Notes: generated from the sequence alone by a model not told the origin. Shown: positions 36,930 through 47,758, counted from the stretch's first letter. The stretch is 64,000 nucleotides of DNA from Maribellus luteus (GCF_003576475.1 NZ_QWGR01000004.1:372001-436000); one strand, 5' to 3'. A program made the numbers and translations.

Positions 36930-37328
36930 TAATGCTTTGTCGTATTAGATGCTACATGTTTTGTTTTGTCAACATGCTTATTATCAGTTTGTATTGATTT
37001 TTGTGATGTGTTTTTGATGTAATGAAAAAACTCAAATGAAGTAATTATGAGATAGGTAATTTTTTGCGTGTACGGAAAGCAAACTTCAAATTTGGCAGTA
37101 ACGAACGAATCAGGGGATTCAGTATCACGGCGAAAAATGCAAGTGATATTCCCCGGGTGTATTGTCTAATTGAACAAATCTAAGTAATCTATGAATGAAG
37201 TAAACTATTCAATTAAAAACTCCAGGCATGATTTTACAATTTGATCAGACTATGGGAGAGCCTTGTGCTCGGCAAGGCTTATAATTTTGGCGTGCATCAT
37301 TTTACAAATTAACATCAAACTTTTATCT

Positions 37329-40300
37329 ATGAAAGGAAAACAAATGATGAGAAAAATTCTCATGTTGCTTTTGGGGGCTGTTATTTCTGTGGGCTTGTTT
37401 GCCCAGGAAGTTGCACTCAAAGGTGTGGTTACTTCGGCTGGCGATAACGAGCCTTTACCCGGAGTTACGGTTGTTGTAAAAGGTACCACAAACGGTACTG
37501 TTACTAATATCGACGGGGTTTATCAATTGTCAGTCTCTGCCGATGCTATTCTTCAGTTTTCGTTTGTAGGAATGAAAACACAGGAAGTAGCTGTTGGCGG
37601 AAGAACAGAAATCAATGTTCAGTTGGAAAGTGCTGCTTTCGATGTGGACGAAGTGGTAGTGGTTGGTTACGGTGTTCAGAAGAAGAGCTTGGTAACCGGA
37701 GCCATTGCGAAAGTAGATGGTGATGAGCTGAAAAAATCATCAGATATGAGGCTAACGCAAGCCTTGCAAGGAAAAACCGCCGGTGTTGTTATCGCCGGTA
37801 ATTCGGGGCAGCCTGGCGACCAGGTTTCTGTGCGTATCAGGGGAATTGGTACCAATGGCGATGCCGAACCCTTGTATATTATTGATGGTTTGCCCATGAG
37901 CAGTGCCGGAACAGATTTCCTGTCATCGGGCGATATCGAATCCATTGAAATTCTGAAAGATGCCGCTTCCAGTGCAATTTACGGTGCACGCGGGGCAAAC
38001 GGTGTTATCTTAATTACTACCAAGAAAGGAAATGCCAACGAAAAATTCACGGTTTCGTACGATGGTTATTACGGTGTTCAGAATCCATGGAAAAAGCTGA
38101 ATTTGTTAAATGCGCGTGAATACACTATGCTTACCAACGAAGCTTCTTTGAATGGTAACGGAACTTTGTATTTTACGAACGAAGAGATTGCTGGTTTTAC
38201 TGCAGATACCGATTGGCAGGACGAAATGTTTAACTACGATGCTCCTAAGCAGAATCACTCATTTTCATTTACCGGAGGTACCCAAAAAACAACTTATTCA
38301 TCGTCATTTAATTATTTTAACCAGGAAGGTATTGTTGCCAAAGGAAAATCAAATTACGAGCGGTTTAGTATTCGCCTGAATACCAGTTCGCAGTTTGGTT
38401 TCTTTAACCTGGGAACAAATGTCAATCTTGTTCGGGTAAACAGCAAGGGGATTGATACCAATGATCATTTTGGAAATGGTTTGGCACAGGCTATCAACAT
38501 GCCTCCGATTGTTCCGGTAACCAACGGCGATGGTTCATGGTCAACCCCCGAGCAATTCGGCATTGGATTGCAGGAGATCACAAACCCCATTGCTTTGCTG
38601 GATCAGCTTAATCACGAAACAAAAACAAGCAAGTTTATCGGGGGCCTTACCGGTACAGTCGATTTTGGAAAACTGGTGGAGGCATTGAATGGCCTGACTT
38701 TCAAATCGTCCTACAGCGGCGAATTGGCATTGGTTGACGGAAGAGGGTACCGGCCTTATTATTACCTGGATGCACTTCATTTTACGATTACGGATGAGGC
38801 AAGCCGGCATATGGAGCTTTATACCCGCTGGAACTTTGAAAATGTATTGACTTACGACAAAACCATTCAGGATCATCATTTTACCTTGATGGCAGGTACT
38901 ACCGGATTTAAGAATCAGTATGATAATGTGGGTGGAAGTAAAAAGGATGTAATTTTTGATGACCTGGGACATTCATATATTGATAATGCAACCGATCCGG
39001 AAAGTATGAACGTTTACGGTGGATTCTCGGAGCATACGGTTGCTTCTGTTTTCGGTCGTTTAAATTACGACTATAAAGACCGTTACATGTTTGCAGCTAC
39101 GCTCAGACGCGACGGTTCTTCCCGCTTTGGATCGGAAAACAAATACGGTTACTTCCCGTCGGTTTCGATGGGCTGGGTGCTTTCCCGCGAAGATTTTATG
39201 GCAGGCTTGGCTGACAAGCTGGATCTGCTGAAAATTCGCGCCAGCTGGGGGCAGAACGGTAGCGAAAACATCGGTGATTTTGGCTATACTTCGATTATTG
39301 GCAACCAAAACATCTATTATTTTGGTGATAGTAAAACCCAGTACAACGGAACGCAACCCACCCGAATTGCTAACCCATCATTGAAATGGGAAACTTCAGA
39401 ACAAACCAACTTTGGTATCGATATGGCAACGCTGGAAAACAGTTTGCGCGTGTCTCTTGATTACTACGTGAAAACCACAAAAGACTGGTTGGTGACAGCT
39501 CCCGTTCCGATGTTGGTGGGGAACTCGGCTCCAACCATCAACGGAGGTAAGGTTCGCAACTCAGGTTTTGAAGCAGAAGTAAGCTACCGGAAAGAATTAG
39601 GTAAGCTGTATGTAAGTGCATCTATCAATGGTGCTTATAATAAAAACGAAGTACTCGACATTCAGAATGCAGAGAAACGCCTGCAAGGAGGTGACGGAGG
39701 TTTTGGTCAGTCGGGAGTATTGTATGCAGCTGTTGGTACCCCAATGGGAATTTTCTGGGGGGCAAAAACCGATGGTATTTTCCAGACAGTAGAAGAAGTT
39801 AATGCCTACACCAATAACGAAGGCGGACTGATTCAGCCAAACGCCAAACCAGGAGACATTCGTTTTGTGGATGCAAATGGTGACGGACAGATTTCTCCTG
39901 ACGACTATATGGATTTAGGATCTCCTTATCCTGATTTTACAGGTGGTTTGAACCTGACACTTGAATACGGAGGATTTGATTTTACAGCTTTTTTGTATGC
40001 GGCTCTTGGGCAGGAAGTATACGATGCAACCCGTCGTTACGATATGAACGGAACCAACTACCGCTCAGATTGGCTGAATCGCTGGACAGGACCCGGAACA
40101 TCCAATGAGTATCCGCGCGTAACTTTTGTGGATGATAATCAAAACATGAAAACCGTGAGCGATTTCTTTGTTCACGACGGAAGTTTTGTAAGGCTTCGGA
40201 ACGTTACCCTGGGGTATACCTTGCCCAAAACTGTGACCAGTTACCTGAAAATAGACCGTGTCCGTTTTTATGTGTCCGCAGAAAACCTGCTCACATTTAC

Positions 40301-40415
40301 CAAATACGATGGCTACGATCCTGAGATTGGTGGAGGTGTATTTGGCAACGGTATCGATCATGGTATTTATCCGCAGGCACGCACAGTGCTCGGAGGGGTT
40401 AATATTACTTTCTAA
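37329..40415 (+). CDS. SusC/RagA-family TonB-dependent outer-membrane transporter
   Basis: A 1028-residue transporter. The ATG at 37329 is chosen because a signal peptide follows (cut near GLFAQ); an upstream ATG would put extra residues before it. After the signal come a carboxypeptidase D-like regulatory domain (about 25-110), the TonB box region DVDEVVVVGYG, the plug domain and a large barrel ending in the aromatic strand GGVNITF. SusC proteins import oligosaccharides with the help of the lid lipoprotein SusD, which is encoded 38 bases downstream. The hydrolase genes downstream suggest a beta-glucan such as laminarin as the cargo; this is inference from context. Confidence 0.93.
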   Translation: MKGKQMMRKILMLLLGAVISVGLFAQEVALKGVVTSAGDNEPLPGVTVVVKGTTNGTVTNIDGVYQLSVSADAILQFSFVGMKTQEVAVGGRTEINVQLESAAFDVDEVVVVGYGVQKKSLVTGAIAKVDGDELKKSSDMRLTQALQGKTAGVVIAGNSGQPGDQVSVRIRGIGTNGDAEPLYIIDGLPMSSAGTDFLSSGDIESIEILKDAASSAIYGARGANGVILITTKKGNANEKFTVSYDGYYGVQNPWKKLNLLNAREYTMLTNEASLNGNGTLYFTNEEIAGFTADTDWQDEMFNYDAPKQNHSFSFTGGTQKTTYSSSFNYFNQEGIVAKGKSNYERFSIRLNTSSQFGFFNLGTNVNLVRVNSKGIDTNDHFGNGLAQAINMPPIVPVTNGDGSWSTPEQFGIGLQEITNPIALLDQLNHETKTSKFIGGLTGTVDFGKLVEALNGLTFKSSYSGELALVDGRGYRPYYYLDALHFTITDEASRHMELYTRWNFENVLTYDKTIQDHHFTLMAGTTGFKNQYDNVGGSKKDVIFDDLGHSYIDNATDPESMNVYGGFSEHTVASVFGRLNYDYKDRYMFAATLRRDGSSRFGSENKYGYFPSVSMGWVLSREDFMAGLADKLDLLKIRASWGQNGSENIGDFGYTSIIGNQNIYYFGDSKTQYNGTQPTRIANPSLKWETSEQTNFGIDMATLENSLRVSLDYYVKTTKDWLVTAPVPMLVGNSAPTINGGKVRNSGFEAEVSYRKELGKLYVSASINGAYNKNEVLDIQNAEKRLQGGDGGFGQSGVLYAAVGTPMGIFWGAKTDGIFQTVEEVNAYTNNEGGLIQPNAKPGDIRFVDANGDGQISPDDYMDLGSPYPDFTGGLNLTLEYGGFDFTAFLYAALGQEVYDATRRYDMNGTNYRSDWLNRWTGPGTSNEYPRVTFVDDNQNMKTVSDFFVHDGSFVRLRNVTLGYTLPKTVTSYLKIDRVRFYVSAENLLTFTKYDGYDPEIGGGVFGNGIDHGIYPQARTVLGGVNITF

Positions 40416-40453
40416 GCGTGTTCTGAATGATCAACTATTTAAAATTAAAACAG

Positions 40454-42052
40454 ATGAAAAACAAAACAATATATATTCTGAGTCTCGTTGCTTTGGTTTT
40501 CCTGCAAGTGTCTTGTTCAAAAGACTTTCTTGAACTGGAGCCTAAAACCGGGCAGGTAGAAGCCAATTACTACCAGAACGAAGAACAGGCCCTGCTGGCT
40601 GTGGCTGCCGTGTACGATGCTTATTCGGTACAAAACTGGCAGTTTGTTCCTACTATGTCGGATATTTTCTCTGACGATGCTTTTTGCGGTGGTTCAAACA
40701 TCAGCGACATGAGCCAGTGGCAAGACATGGAAATGTTCAAAATGGAACCTGAAAACAATTCTGCTTCTGACCTGTGGAACCGGTGTTATTCGGGAATTTA
40801 CCGGGCCAATCTTTACCTGCAAAAACAGGAAAATGTAACCTGGGAAACTGAAGGGATGAAAGAAAGACTGGAAGCCGAAACCTTGTTTCTGAGAGCCTAT
40901 TTTTACTGGGATCTTGTGCGCCATTATGGCTATACTCCAATCATCACCGAGGTTCTGCCTTCGGTAGAAGATTACAAAAATCTTCCGCAAAATACTCCGG
41001 AAGAGTTGTTTGCACAAATTGCCGACGATCTTTTGAAAGCTGTCGCAGTTTTGCCGGTTACGGTTTCTTCTGAAGAAACAGGTCGTATTACCAAAGGCGC
41101 TGTTCAGGCCTTGATAGCAAGGATTTACCTGTATCACGAAGGGTTTGCAAAACCGGTGCTGGGTGTTGGGAACTGGTCGAACGGGACCACCACCATTGAT
41201 AAAACGTATGCGCAGAATGCTCTTGAAGCAGTAATCACCAGCAAAGCATATTCTTTGGTGACTGATTATGCCGAATTGTGGAGCTGGGACAACCAGAACA
41301 ACCAGGAGTCGATACTGGAGATTCAGTATTCAGAGAAAGCAAAATCAGGCGACTGGGGAGGTTGGAACATTAACGGTAACTTCTCAAGTGTTTGGGTGGG
41401 GCCTCGTAACCCTGATGGCGACAATGGAAGAGTATTTCCCGGATGGTCGTTCTCGGTTCCTTCCTGGAGCTTGCTGAATGAGTTTGAAAGCGGTGACCCA
41501 AGAAAAGATGTGACACTGTACAATGCTGAAACCAAGTTGACTGAGTATACCCGGGCGTTTATGAATACGGGATATTTCAATAATAAATACATGGCATTGA
41601 ATGCCTACATCGGCTCGGGAGGAGACAATAGCCACAATTTTCCGCGCAACTTTATGGACATCCGCTATGCCGATGTTCTGCTGATGGCAGCTGAGCTCTA
41701 CCTGACGGATAATCCTTCAAAATCGCTGGATTATTTCAACGAAGTTCGCACCCGCTCAATGGGAGCCGGAGCAGCTAAGTCGGCGATTACTCTCGACGAT
41801 ATTTATCACGAACGTCGTGTTGAATTTGGATTGGAAGGACTGCGCAAATGGGACCTGCTGAGAAGAGGAAACGACTACGCAGCACAAAAAATCAACGCCA
41901 GCTTTAATGTGCCGGGCGATGTTCCGAATCCTTCTCATTTCACACCTCGTACGTTCAAAGCCGATACCTGGGGAATGTTCCCGATACCGGCCAGTGAAAT
42001 TCGCAATACCAACCAGGGAGTTTTACAGCAAATGGTTCCTGCTTACAAGTAG
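40454..42052 (+). CDS. SusD/RagB-family glycan-binding lipoprotein
   Basis: A 532-residue lipoprotein with lipobox VSC (about residue 20), starting at the ATG at 40454 rather than an earlier ATG at 40427. It has the all-helical SusD plan with an N-terminal KDFLELEPKTGQVE segment, TPR-like helices, and the C-terminal block ITLDDIYHERRVEFGLEGLRKWDLLRRG, a strong family hallmark. SusD acts as the substrate-binding lid on SusC at the cell surface. It is directly downstream of susC and upstream of another surface lipoprotein gene. Confidence 0.93.
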   Translation: MKNKTIYILSLVALVFLQVSCSKDFLELEPKTGQVEANYYQNEEQALLAVAAVYDAYSVQNWQFVPTMSDIFSDDAFCGGSNISDMSQWQDMEMFKMEPENNSASDLWNRCYSGIYRANLYLQKQENVTWETEGMKERLEAETLFLRAYFYWDLVRHYGYTPIITEVLPSVEDYKNLPQNTPEELFAQIADDLLKAVAVLPVTVSSEETGRITKGAVQALIARIYLYHEGFAKPVLGVGNWSNGTTTIDKTYAQNALEAVITSKAYSLVTDYAELWSWDNQNNQESILEIQYSEKAKSGDWGGWNINGNFSSVWVGPRNPDGDNGRVFPGWSFSVPSWSLLNEFESGDPRKDVTLYNAETKLTEYTRAFMNTGYFNNKYMALNAYIGSGGDNSHNFPRNFMDIRYADVLLMAAELYLTDNPSKSLDYFNEVRTRSMGAGAAKSAITLDDIYHERRVEFGLEGLRKWDLLRRGNDYAAQKINASFNVPGDVPNPSHFTPRTFKADTWGMFPIPASEIRNTNQGVLQQMVPAYK

Positions 42053-42084
42053 GGCGCATGGTTTAATCTTTTAAAAGGACAAAA

Positions 42085-43845
42085 ATGAAGAATAAAAAAT
42101 ATTTCAATTTAATGTGGCTTTTCGCACTGATTGTAATGTTTGGCTGCGAGCCCTACATGGAAGACGGTCCGGAATCAAGTACCAACCTTCCGCCTGATCC
42201 TTCAACAATGGACTTCTCTATTGCCCCGGGTGCCGATGCTTTCCATTTTAAAATCGATCTGGTTAGTCCGCAAGTTAGCGGAATTAGTGCCGTAAGTTTT
42301 AATCTGGGAAACGGAGCAACGGTTAAATCATCTTCGGCAACTGCTTATTATCCGCTTCCGGGTGACTATACCATTACCATGACCATTCTGACAAACGGAG
42401 GCAGCAGTTCAATTACAAAAACGCATACCACCACCGAAACCGACTACTCAATTTTCACCGATGAGAAATACGTTTTCTTAAGTGGTGGAGCAAATGCAAC
42501 TGAAGGCAAAGCATGGGTTGTGGATAGTCTTACATGGGGGCATTTTGGAATTGGCCCTGCCGGAGGTACCTGGCCTGAATGGTGGGGAGCTAATCCGCTT
42601 CAAAAAACAAACTCAGGAGCCTACGACGATGAGTTTGTGTTTAAAATTGAGGGATTTGTTTTTGATTTCAATAACAATGGCGATTCCTATGTTAAAGATT
42701 TCAGGAAAGACTTGCCCTATTACTCAAATCCGGAACCGCTATACGGAGAAGCCGATTGTAGGGTGAGCTATAGTCCTTCGCCAGCTACTTGGACTATAAC
42801 GAACAAAGCGGATGGTGATTATCTTATCTTGAGTTCAGAAACACCCGCCTTTTTTGGCTTTGACTATGGCGCTGTTGACAATGAGTTCAGAATTGATGAA
42901 CTTACCGAAAATAAACTCGCGTTGAGTTGTATTGGTGGCGACGGCAACCGTTGGTACTATCTTCTAATTCCCAAAGGATACGAACCTCCTAAAATAGAAT
43001 ATGCGGTGGATGTTCAGGCTGGAAGTGGAGTAAATGCTTACGAAGTTCATTTTACAGTGAATAATATTCCTTCAGGCCAGTCGATTGATAATATTTCAGT
43101 TGATTTTGGAAACGGAACAGTGCAGGAATCTACGGATGTAAACGAAGTGTTTACCAACACCTATATGCGTAAGGGGACCTATACCATAACGGTTACTACA
43201 ACTACTTCGCTGGGAGTTTATACGGAGACACAGACTCTTGAAATTACGGAGAACCATCCGGATTACGAAGAATTTCTGTTGGATGAGATGGTAATGTACA
43301 ACGATTTTAGTGAAGTAATTATGGCTGCTGTACAAGGTCAGGATTGCGCCGTTGAAACTGTTGACAATCCAATGCGCCTGTACCCGAACAAGAGTACAAA
43401 AGTCGCTTTCTATTCTAAAACAGATAATCCGTGGGCCAATGCATTTATGCAACTACCGTCGGGCTATCGCTTCGACTTGCGCCAGTTAAGCACCTTTAAA
43501 ATACAGGTTTATGGTAAAGCGGGTGATGTAGTTTTATTAAAACTGGAGAATACCGATTGGGGGGGAGACGCCTGGATGTCAGGTGTTGAACTGACTTATA
43601 CCATTCAGCAAAATGATACCTGGGAAGTAGTGGAATACAACTTCAAAGGAATAGCAAACAATGGCTCTGCTGGTGGTTTCTTTACAAACGACGTAACAGA
43701 TTCGAATGCTGCAGTCAGCCACGATTTTTACAACGTAATTCGCATAATGCTCAATCCCGGAAACGGAGCAGGAACGCATGAATTCTATTTCGATGAGTTG
43801 GCAGGCCCGCACGTTGAGGGTATCAAATCTGCTAAGGTAAGATAG
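42085..43845 (+). CDS. PKD-containing surface lipoprotein, probable glycan-binding protein
   Basis: A 586-residue lipoprotein (lipobox MFGC at about residue 21). It contains PKD/Ig-like domains at about 40-115 and 305-390 (typical endings YTITMTILTNGG and YTITVTTTTS), a middle domain rich in Trp, Gly and Asn, and a C-terminal jelly-roll-like domain at about 400-575 with many aromatics. The gene order SusC-SusD-lipoprotein-hydrolases points to a surface glycan-binding protein (SusE/F-like position). I do not recognise an exact family. A hairpin follows the gene, before the hydrolase genes. Confidence 0.78.
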   Translation: MKNKKYFNLMWLFALIVMFGCEPYMEDGPESSTNLPPDPSTMDFSIAPGADAFHFKIDLVSPQVSGISAVSFNLGNGATVKSSSATAYYPLPGDYTITMTILTNGGSSSITKTHTTTETDYSIFTDEKYVFLSGGANATEGKAWVVDSLTWGHFGIGPAGGTWPEWWGANPLQKTNSGAYDDEFVFKIEGFVFDFNNNGDSYVKDFRKDLPYYSNPEPLYGEADCRVSYSPSPATWTITNKADGDYLILSSETPAFFGFDYGAVDNEFRIDELTENKLALSCIGGDGNRWYYLLIPKGYEPPKIEYAVDVQAGSGVNAYEVHFTVNNIPSGQSIDNISVDFGNGTVQESTDVNEVFTNTYMRKGTYTITVTTTTSLGVYTETQTLEITENHPDYEEFLLDEMVMYNDFSEVIMAAVQGQDCAVETVDNPMRLYPNKSTKVAFYSKTDNPWANAFMQLPSGYRFDLRQLSTFKIQVYGKAGDVVLLKLENTDWGGDAWMSGVELTYTIQQNDTWEVVEYNFKGIANNGSAGGFFTNDVTDSNAAVSHDFYNVIRIMLNPGNGAGTHEFYFDELAGPHVEGIKSAKVR

Positions 43846-43860
43846 TGTTTGATTAAATAA

Positions 43861-43883
43861 GAGAGGGGAGTTTTCTCCCCTCT
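43861..43883 (+). terminator. Hairpin between the sus genes and the hydrolase genes
   Basis: AGAGGGGAG (43862-43870), TTTT, CTCCCCTCT (43875-43883): a perfect 9-bp stem 16 bases after the stop codon. The T run is weak (TCTCTAC), so it may partly end transcription or protect the upstream mRNA. Confidence 0.6.
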
Positions 43884-44072
43884 TCTCTACACACTAAAAC
43901 TGCTTCGACCAAAAAGGAAAAAGGTCGTGATTAGTTGTCCTGTGGAAAAATGAGGAGAGTTAGTTGGGGTGGAATTGAGTCTGAGTAGTCAAGTCGGCAG
44001 ATTGTGATGATATGGGCTTGGGAAAGAAATGAGCGAATAACAATGGGCTTAAGAATCAACAAAATAAGGTGA

Positions 44073-45407
44073 GTGATGGTGGTGCAAAAATTAATGGGAC
44101 TTTGGAATTTCAGAAATATGTTATTACTGCTGTTTAGTGTAATGGCTCTTGGCAGTTGCGGAGGCGACGAGGCCAGTGATATGTTTACTCCCGGTTTTAA
44201 ATACGATTTTATAGACGAGAATCACGTGCGTTTTACAAACCAGTCAGAAGGTGAGTATCACCTGTTAAACTGGAACTTTGGGAATGGTCGCACAGAAGTA
44301 AGCACTACAAAATCGCAAACCTTTGAAGTTTATTATCCCGAAGCAGGAAATTACGTGGTTTCGCTGGAGTTGATCGGGTTGGAAGGCGACCGAAAATCGA
44401 CGTCTCAAACTGTGACGATTTCGAAGAATGATTTGGTGGTTTCCTTCACAGCAACCGTGGATGGAGCCCGGCCCAACTACGTAAACCTTGCTAACACTTC
44501 TGTCGGCACTTTCGATTCATTTAAATGGGTGTACCGAAACAAAGTAATAGAGAATCAAAGCAACGCAGTGGCATATTTTCCTTATTCAGGAAATTATGAA
44601 GTTGAATTGCAGCTTGTCAAAAACGGCGTTACATACTCTTCCAAACAAACGGTTTCGATTGCCTCCAACGATCCGGATTATTATTCAAAATTCTCGTTGG
44701 TTTGGTCGGATGAGTTTGACGGAAATGCAGTTAATACCAACAACTGGACTTTTGAAACAGGTTCAGGAGGCTGGGGAAACAACGAACTTCAGAATTACAC
44801 GGCTGGTGATAACGCCGAAGTAAAAGATGGAATATTAACGATCACGGCCAGGAAAGTAAATGATAACAAGGTGGCTGGTTCTTACACATCAACGCGAATG
44901 ATCACCGGCGGCAAAAAAGAATTTACCTACGGACGAATGGAGATTCGGGCCAAGCTCCCGTCGGGAACCGGAATCTGGCCGGCTATCTGGATGTTGGGAG
45001 GCAATATAGGAAGCGTGGGCTGGCCTGCCTGTGGCGAAATCGACATTATGGAATACGTGGGTTACCAGCCCAATACCATTCATGCCACCGTGCACACATC
45101 GGCAGGCTTTGGTGGAAACGGCAGTGGCAGCAGCAAAACACTCGAAACCGCCGAGGAAGAGTTCCATATTTATGGTCTGATCTGGACCGAAAAAGAAATG
45201 ATCTTTTATACCGATACCCCTGAAAATGTGACACACCGGTATGCTCCCTCCAACAAAACTGCCGAGAACTGGCCTTTTGACAAGCCACAGTTTTTTATCC
45301 TGAATGTGGCCGTCGGAGGTAACTGGGGAGGTGCGCAGGGAGTGGACAACACCATTTTTCCGCAAAGCATGGAGGTGGATTATATGAAGGTATTTCAGGA
45401 GGATTAG
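44073..45407 (+). CDS. GH16 beta-glucanase lipoprotein with two PKD domains
   Basis: A 444-residue lipoprotein with lipobox LGSC (about residue 29). Two PKD-like domains lie at about 35-115 and 120-200, followed by a GH16 catalytic domain at about 205-444 with the nucleophile/acid-base motif E322-I-D324-I-M-E327 (CGEIDIMEYVG). The one-residue-longer form of the motif, with a Met before the second Glu, is typical of laminarinases and related beta-1,3-glucanases. It would cut beta-glucan at the cell surface to oligosaccharides for SusC. It sits 21 bases before the GH3 gene. The Met near residue 8 is an alternative start. Confidence 0.93.
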   Translation: MMVVQKLMGLWNFRNMLLLLFSVMALGSCGGDEASDMFTPGFKYDFIDENHVRFTNQSEGEYHLLNWNFGNGRTEVSTTKSQTFEVYYPEAGNYVVSLELIGLEGDRKSTSQTVTISKNDLVVSFTATVDGARPNYVNLANTSVGTFDSFKWVYRNKVIENQSNAVAYFPYSGNYEVELQLVKNGVTYSSKQTVSIASNDPDYYSKFSLVWSDEFDGNAVNTNNWTFETGSGGWGNNELQNYTAGDNAEVKDGILTITARKVNDNKVAGSYTSTRMITGGKKEFTYGRMEIRAKLPSGTGIWPAIWMLGGNIGSVGWPACGEIDIMEYVGYQPNTIHATVHTSAGFGGNGSGSSKTLETAEEEFHIYGLIWTEKEMIFYTDTPENVTHRYAPSNKTAENWPFDKPQFFILNVAVGGNWGGAQGVDNTIFPQSMEVDYMKVFQED

Positions 45408-45427
45408 GGAATAATAAAATTGCAGGT

Positions 45428-47668
45428 ATGAAATTTAATGGTTTGATATTTATTGTGTTCATGCTTTTGGGCACAGCTTGTACCACTGTTCAAAACAAAG
45501 ACAAGGGGACAGAAGAAGAGAAGGTTCAGGAACTGGTCAGACAAATGACATTGGATGAAAAAATCGGGCAGATGCAGCAGGTTTCTGACGGATTTTATCC
45601 CACCGAAGAAGCACTTAAACAGGCGATTCGCGATGGAAAGGTGGGGTCGGTGTTGAACGTGGTGGGCCCCGAAAGAGTGGGGGAGTTACAGCGCATAGCC
45701 CTGCAGGAAAGCAAGCATGGAATACCGTTGCTGTTTGGCCGCGATGTAATTCACGGCTATCGTACCATTTTCCCGATTCCGCTCGGAATGGCTTCTTCCT
45801 GGGAGCCGGAGGCAGCAGAAAAATCGATGCGTATTGCCGCGGTTGAAGCGTCGTCGATGGGAATTAACTGGACTTTTGCTCCAATGATGGACATTACCTG
45901 GGATCCACGCTGGGGGCGCATTGCCGAAAGCTGTGGCGAAGATCCGTATCTGACATCGCTGTTTGCCGCAGCCATGGTAAAAGGTTTTCAGGGAAATGTG
46001 GACGACCCAACGGCAATTGCAGCCTGTGCCAAGCATTACGTTGGTTATGGTATGAGCGAAGCCGGTCGCGATTACAACACCACCTACATTCCCGAGCCGC
46101 TCTTGCGCAATGTGCATTTGCGTCCTTTTAAAGCTGCCCAGGATGCCGGAGTGCTTACGTTTATGTCAGCTTTCAATGATTTAAATGGAGTGCCCACATC
46201 GGGAAACGAATTTACGCTGAAACAAATTTTACGTGACGAATGGAAATACGACGGAATGGTGGTCAGTGACTGGGGATCGATAGAAGAAATGATCAATCAC
46301 GGTTTTGCAGCCGATAAACGACAGGCCGCCGAAATTGCGGTAAAAGCTGGTGTTGATATGGAGATGGCGACCACTTGCTATGTCGAAAATCTAAAATCGC
46401 TGATTGAAGAGGGAGTTGTTTCAGAGCAGCTGATTGACGAGTGTGTGGGCAATATTCTCCGGGCAAAAATGAAACTGGGGCTGTTTACAAAACCTTACGA
46501 CCAAATGGTATCAAGCGATACTATTCTGGCAGCATCGCATTTGGCTGAAGCCCGCGAAATGGCTCGAAAAAGCATGGTGTTGCTAAAAAACAAAAACAAT
46601 ACTTTGCCCATTTCAAAATCTGTTCAGCGTTTGGCGGTTATCGGGCCATTGGCTGATGCTCCGCGCGATCAGCTCGGAACCTGGGTTTTTGATGGGAATG
46701 AAGATGATTCTACAACCCCGCGGGCCGCAATTGGGCAAATGTTGGGGAATCGGATGAATTATTCTCCGGGATTGGAGTACAGTCGCGACAAATCAACCAA
46801 AGGATTTGCGGATGCTTTAGCCGCTGCAAAAACTTCTGATGCCATCCTGTTCTTTGCCGGGGAAGAAGCGATTCTTTCAGGCGAAGCCAATGCGCGCGGG
46901 ATCATTAATCTGCCGGGTATTCAAACCCAGTTGATTACTGAGCTGAAAAAGACAGGAAAACCGCTTGTGCTGGTGGTGATGGCCGGAAGACCGCTTGCTA
47001 TTGGTGCCGAGCTGGAAATGGCCGATGCCGTTTTGTATGCCTGGCATCCGGGAACCATGGCGGGGCCTTCAATCACTGATCTTTTGTTTGGTGACTTCTC
47101 GCCATCGGGTAAGTTGCCAGTGACTTTTGTAAAGGGAGCGGGCCAGATTCCGTTTTATTATTACCGGAAAAACACGGGACGCCCGGCAACGGAAGACGAT
47201 TTTATCTACATCGACGATATTCCGCGTAACTCGAAACAGCTGTCGCTTGGTTTTAAATCGATGCATCTTGATTACGGTATTTCACCGCTGCTTCCTTTTG
47301 GGTATGGATTGACTTACACCGAGTTTCAGTACAGCAACCTGGTGCTTTCCTCCGGAGAAATGACAAAAGACGGTTCGATCACGGTTTCGGCAGATGTAAA
47401 AAACGTGGGGAATTTCGAGGCAGAAGAGATCGTTCAGCTGTATGTACACGATAAAGTGGGAACACTGACGCGTCCGATCAAAGAATTAAAAGGTTTTGAT
47501 AAAATCAATCTAAAACCCGGCGATGTGCGAAAAGTGTCGTTTCAGCTTAAGCCCGAAGACTTGCAGTTTTTTAACGGGAAGGCTTATGTAATTGAACCCG
47601 GTGATTTTGATGTATGGATCGGGCCAAATTCAGCGGAAGGTTTGCAGGGTGCATTTGTGTTGAAATAA
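45428..47668 (+). CDS. bglX: GH3 beta-glucosidase
   Basis: A 746-residue lipoprotein or periplasmic enzyme (lipobox LGTAC at about 17). It has the GH3 barrel, with catalytic nucleophile D281 in VSDWGS and the RWGRIAESCGEDPYL block, a second alpha/beta sandwich domain and a C-terminal fibronectin type III-like domain with LPFGYGLTYTEF. It matches BglX-type enzymes, which release glucose from beta-linked glucosides. With the GH16 enzyme just upstream it fits degradation of laminarin or a mixed-linkage beta-glucan. Confidence 0.95.
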   Translation: MKFNGLIFIVFMLLGTACTTVQNKDKGTEEEKVQELVRQMTLDEKIGQMQQVSDGFYPTEEALKQAIRDGKVGSVLNVVGPERVGELQRIALQESKHGIPLLFGRDVIHGYRTIFPIPLGMASSWEPEAAEKSMRIAAVEASSMGINWTFAPMMDITWDPRWGRIAESCGEDPYLTSLFAAAMVKGFQGNVDDPTAIAACAKHYVGYGMSEAGRDYNTTYIPEPLLRNVHLRPFKAAQDAGVLTFMSAFNDLNGVPTSGNEFTLKQILRDEWKYDGMVVSDWGSIEEMINHGFAADKRQAAEIAVKAGVDMEMATTCYVENLKSLIEEGVVSEQLIDECVGNILRAKMKLGLFTKPYDQMVSSDTILAASHLAEAREMARKSMVLLKNKNNTLPISKSVQRLAVIGPLADAPRDQLGTWVFDGNEDDSTTPRAAIGQMLGNRMNYSPGLEYSRDKSTKGFADALAAAKTSDAILFFAGEEAILSGEANARGIINLPGIQTQLITELKKTGKPLVLVVMAGRPLAIGAELEMADAVLYAWHPGTMAGPSITDLLFGDFSPSGKLPVTFVKGAGQIPFYYYRKNTGRPATEDDFIYIDDIPRNSKQLSLGFKSMHLDYGISPLLPFGYGLTYTEFQYSNLVLSSGEMTKDGSITVSADVKNVGNFEAEEIVQLYVHDKVGTLTRPIKELKGFDKINLKPGDVRKVSFQLKPEDLQFFNGKAYVIEPGDFDVWIGPNSAEGLQGAFVLK

Positions 47669-47676
47669 AATAGCTT

Positions 47677-47708
47677 GTCTCCAGCCGCTTTTGTTCGGCT
47701 GGATAGAC
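47677..47708 (+). terminator. Hairpin after the GH3 gene
   Basis: CCAGCCG (47681-47687) pairs with CGGCTGG (47696-47702), with GTCT/AGAC arms outside, nine bases after the stop. No T run follows. Confidence 0.5.
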
Positions 47709-47758
47709 AGAGAAAGGGGCATATTGAGTAGCAAAAGCTACAAATCAATTGAGGGAGT

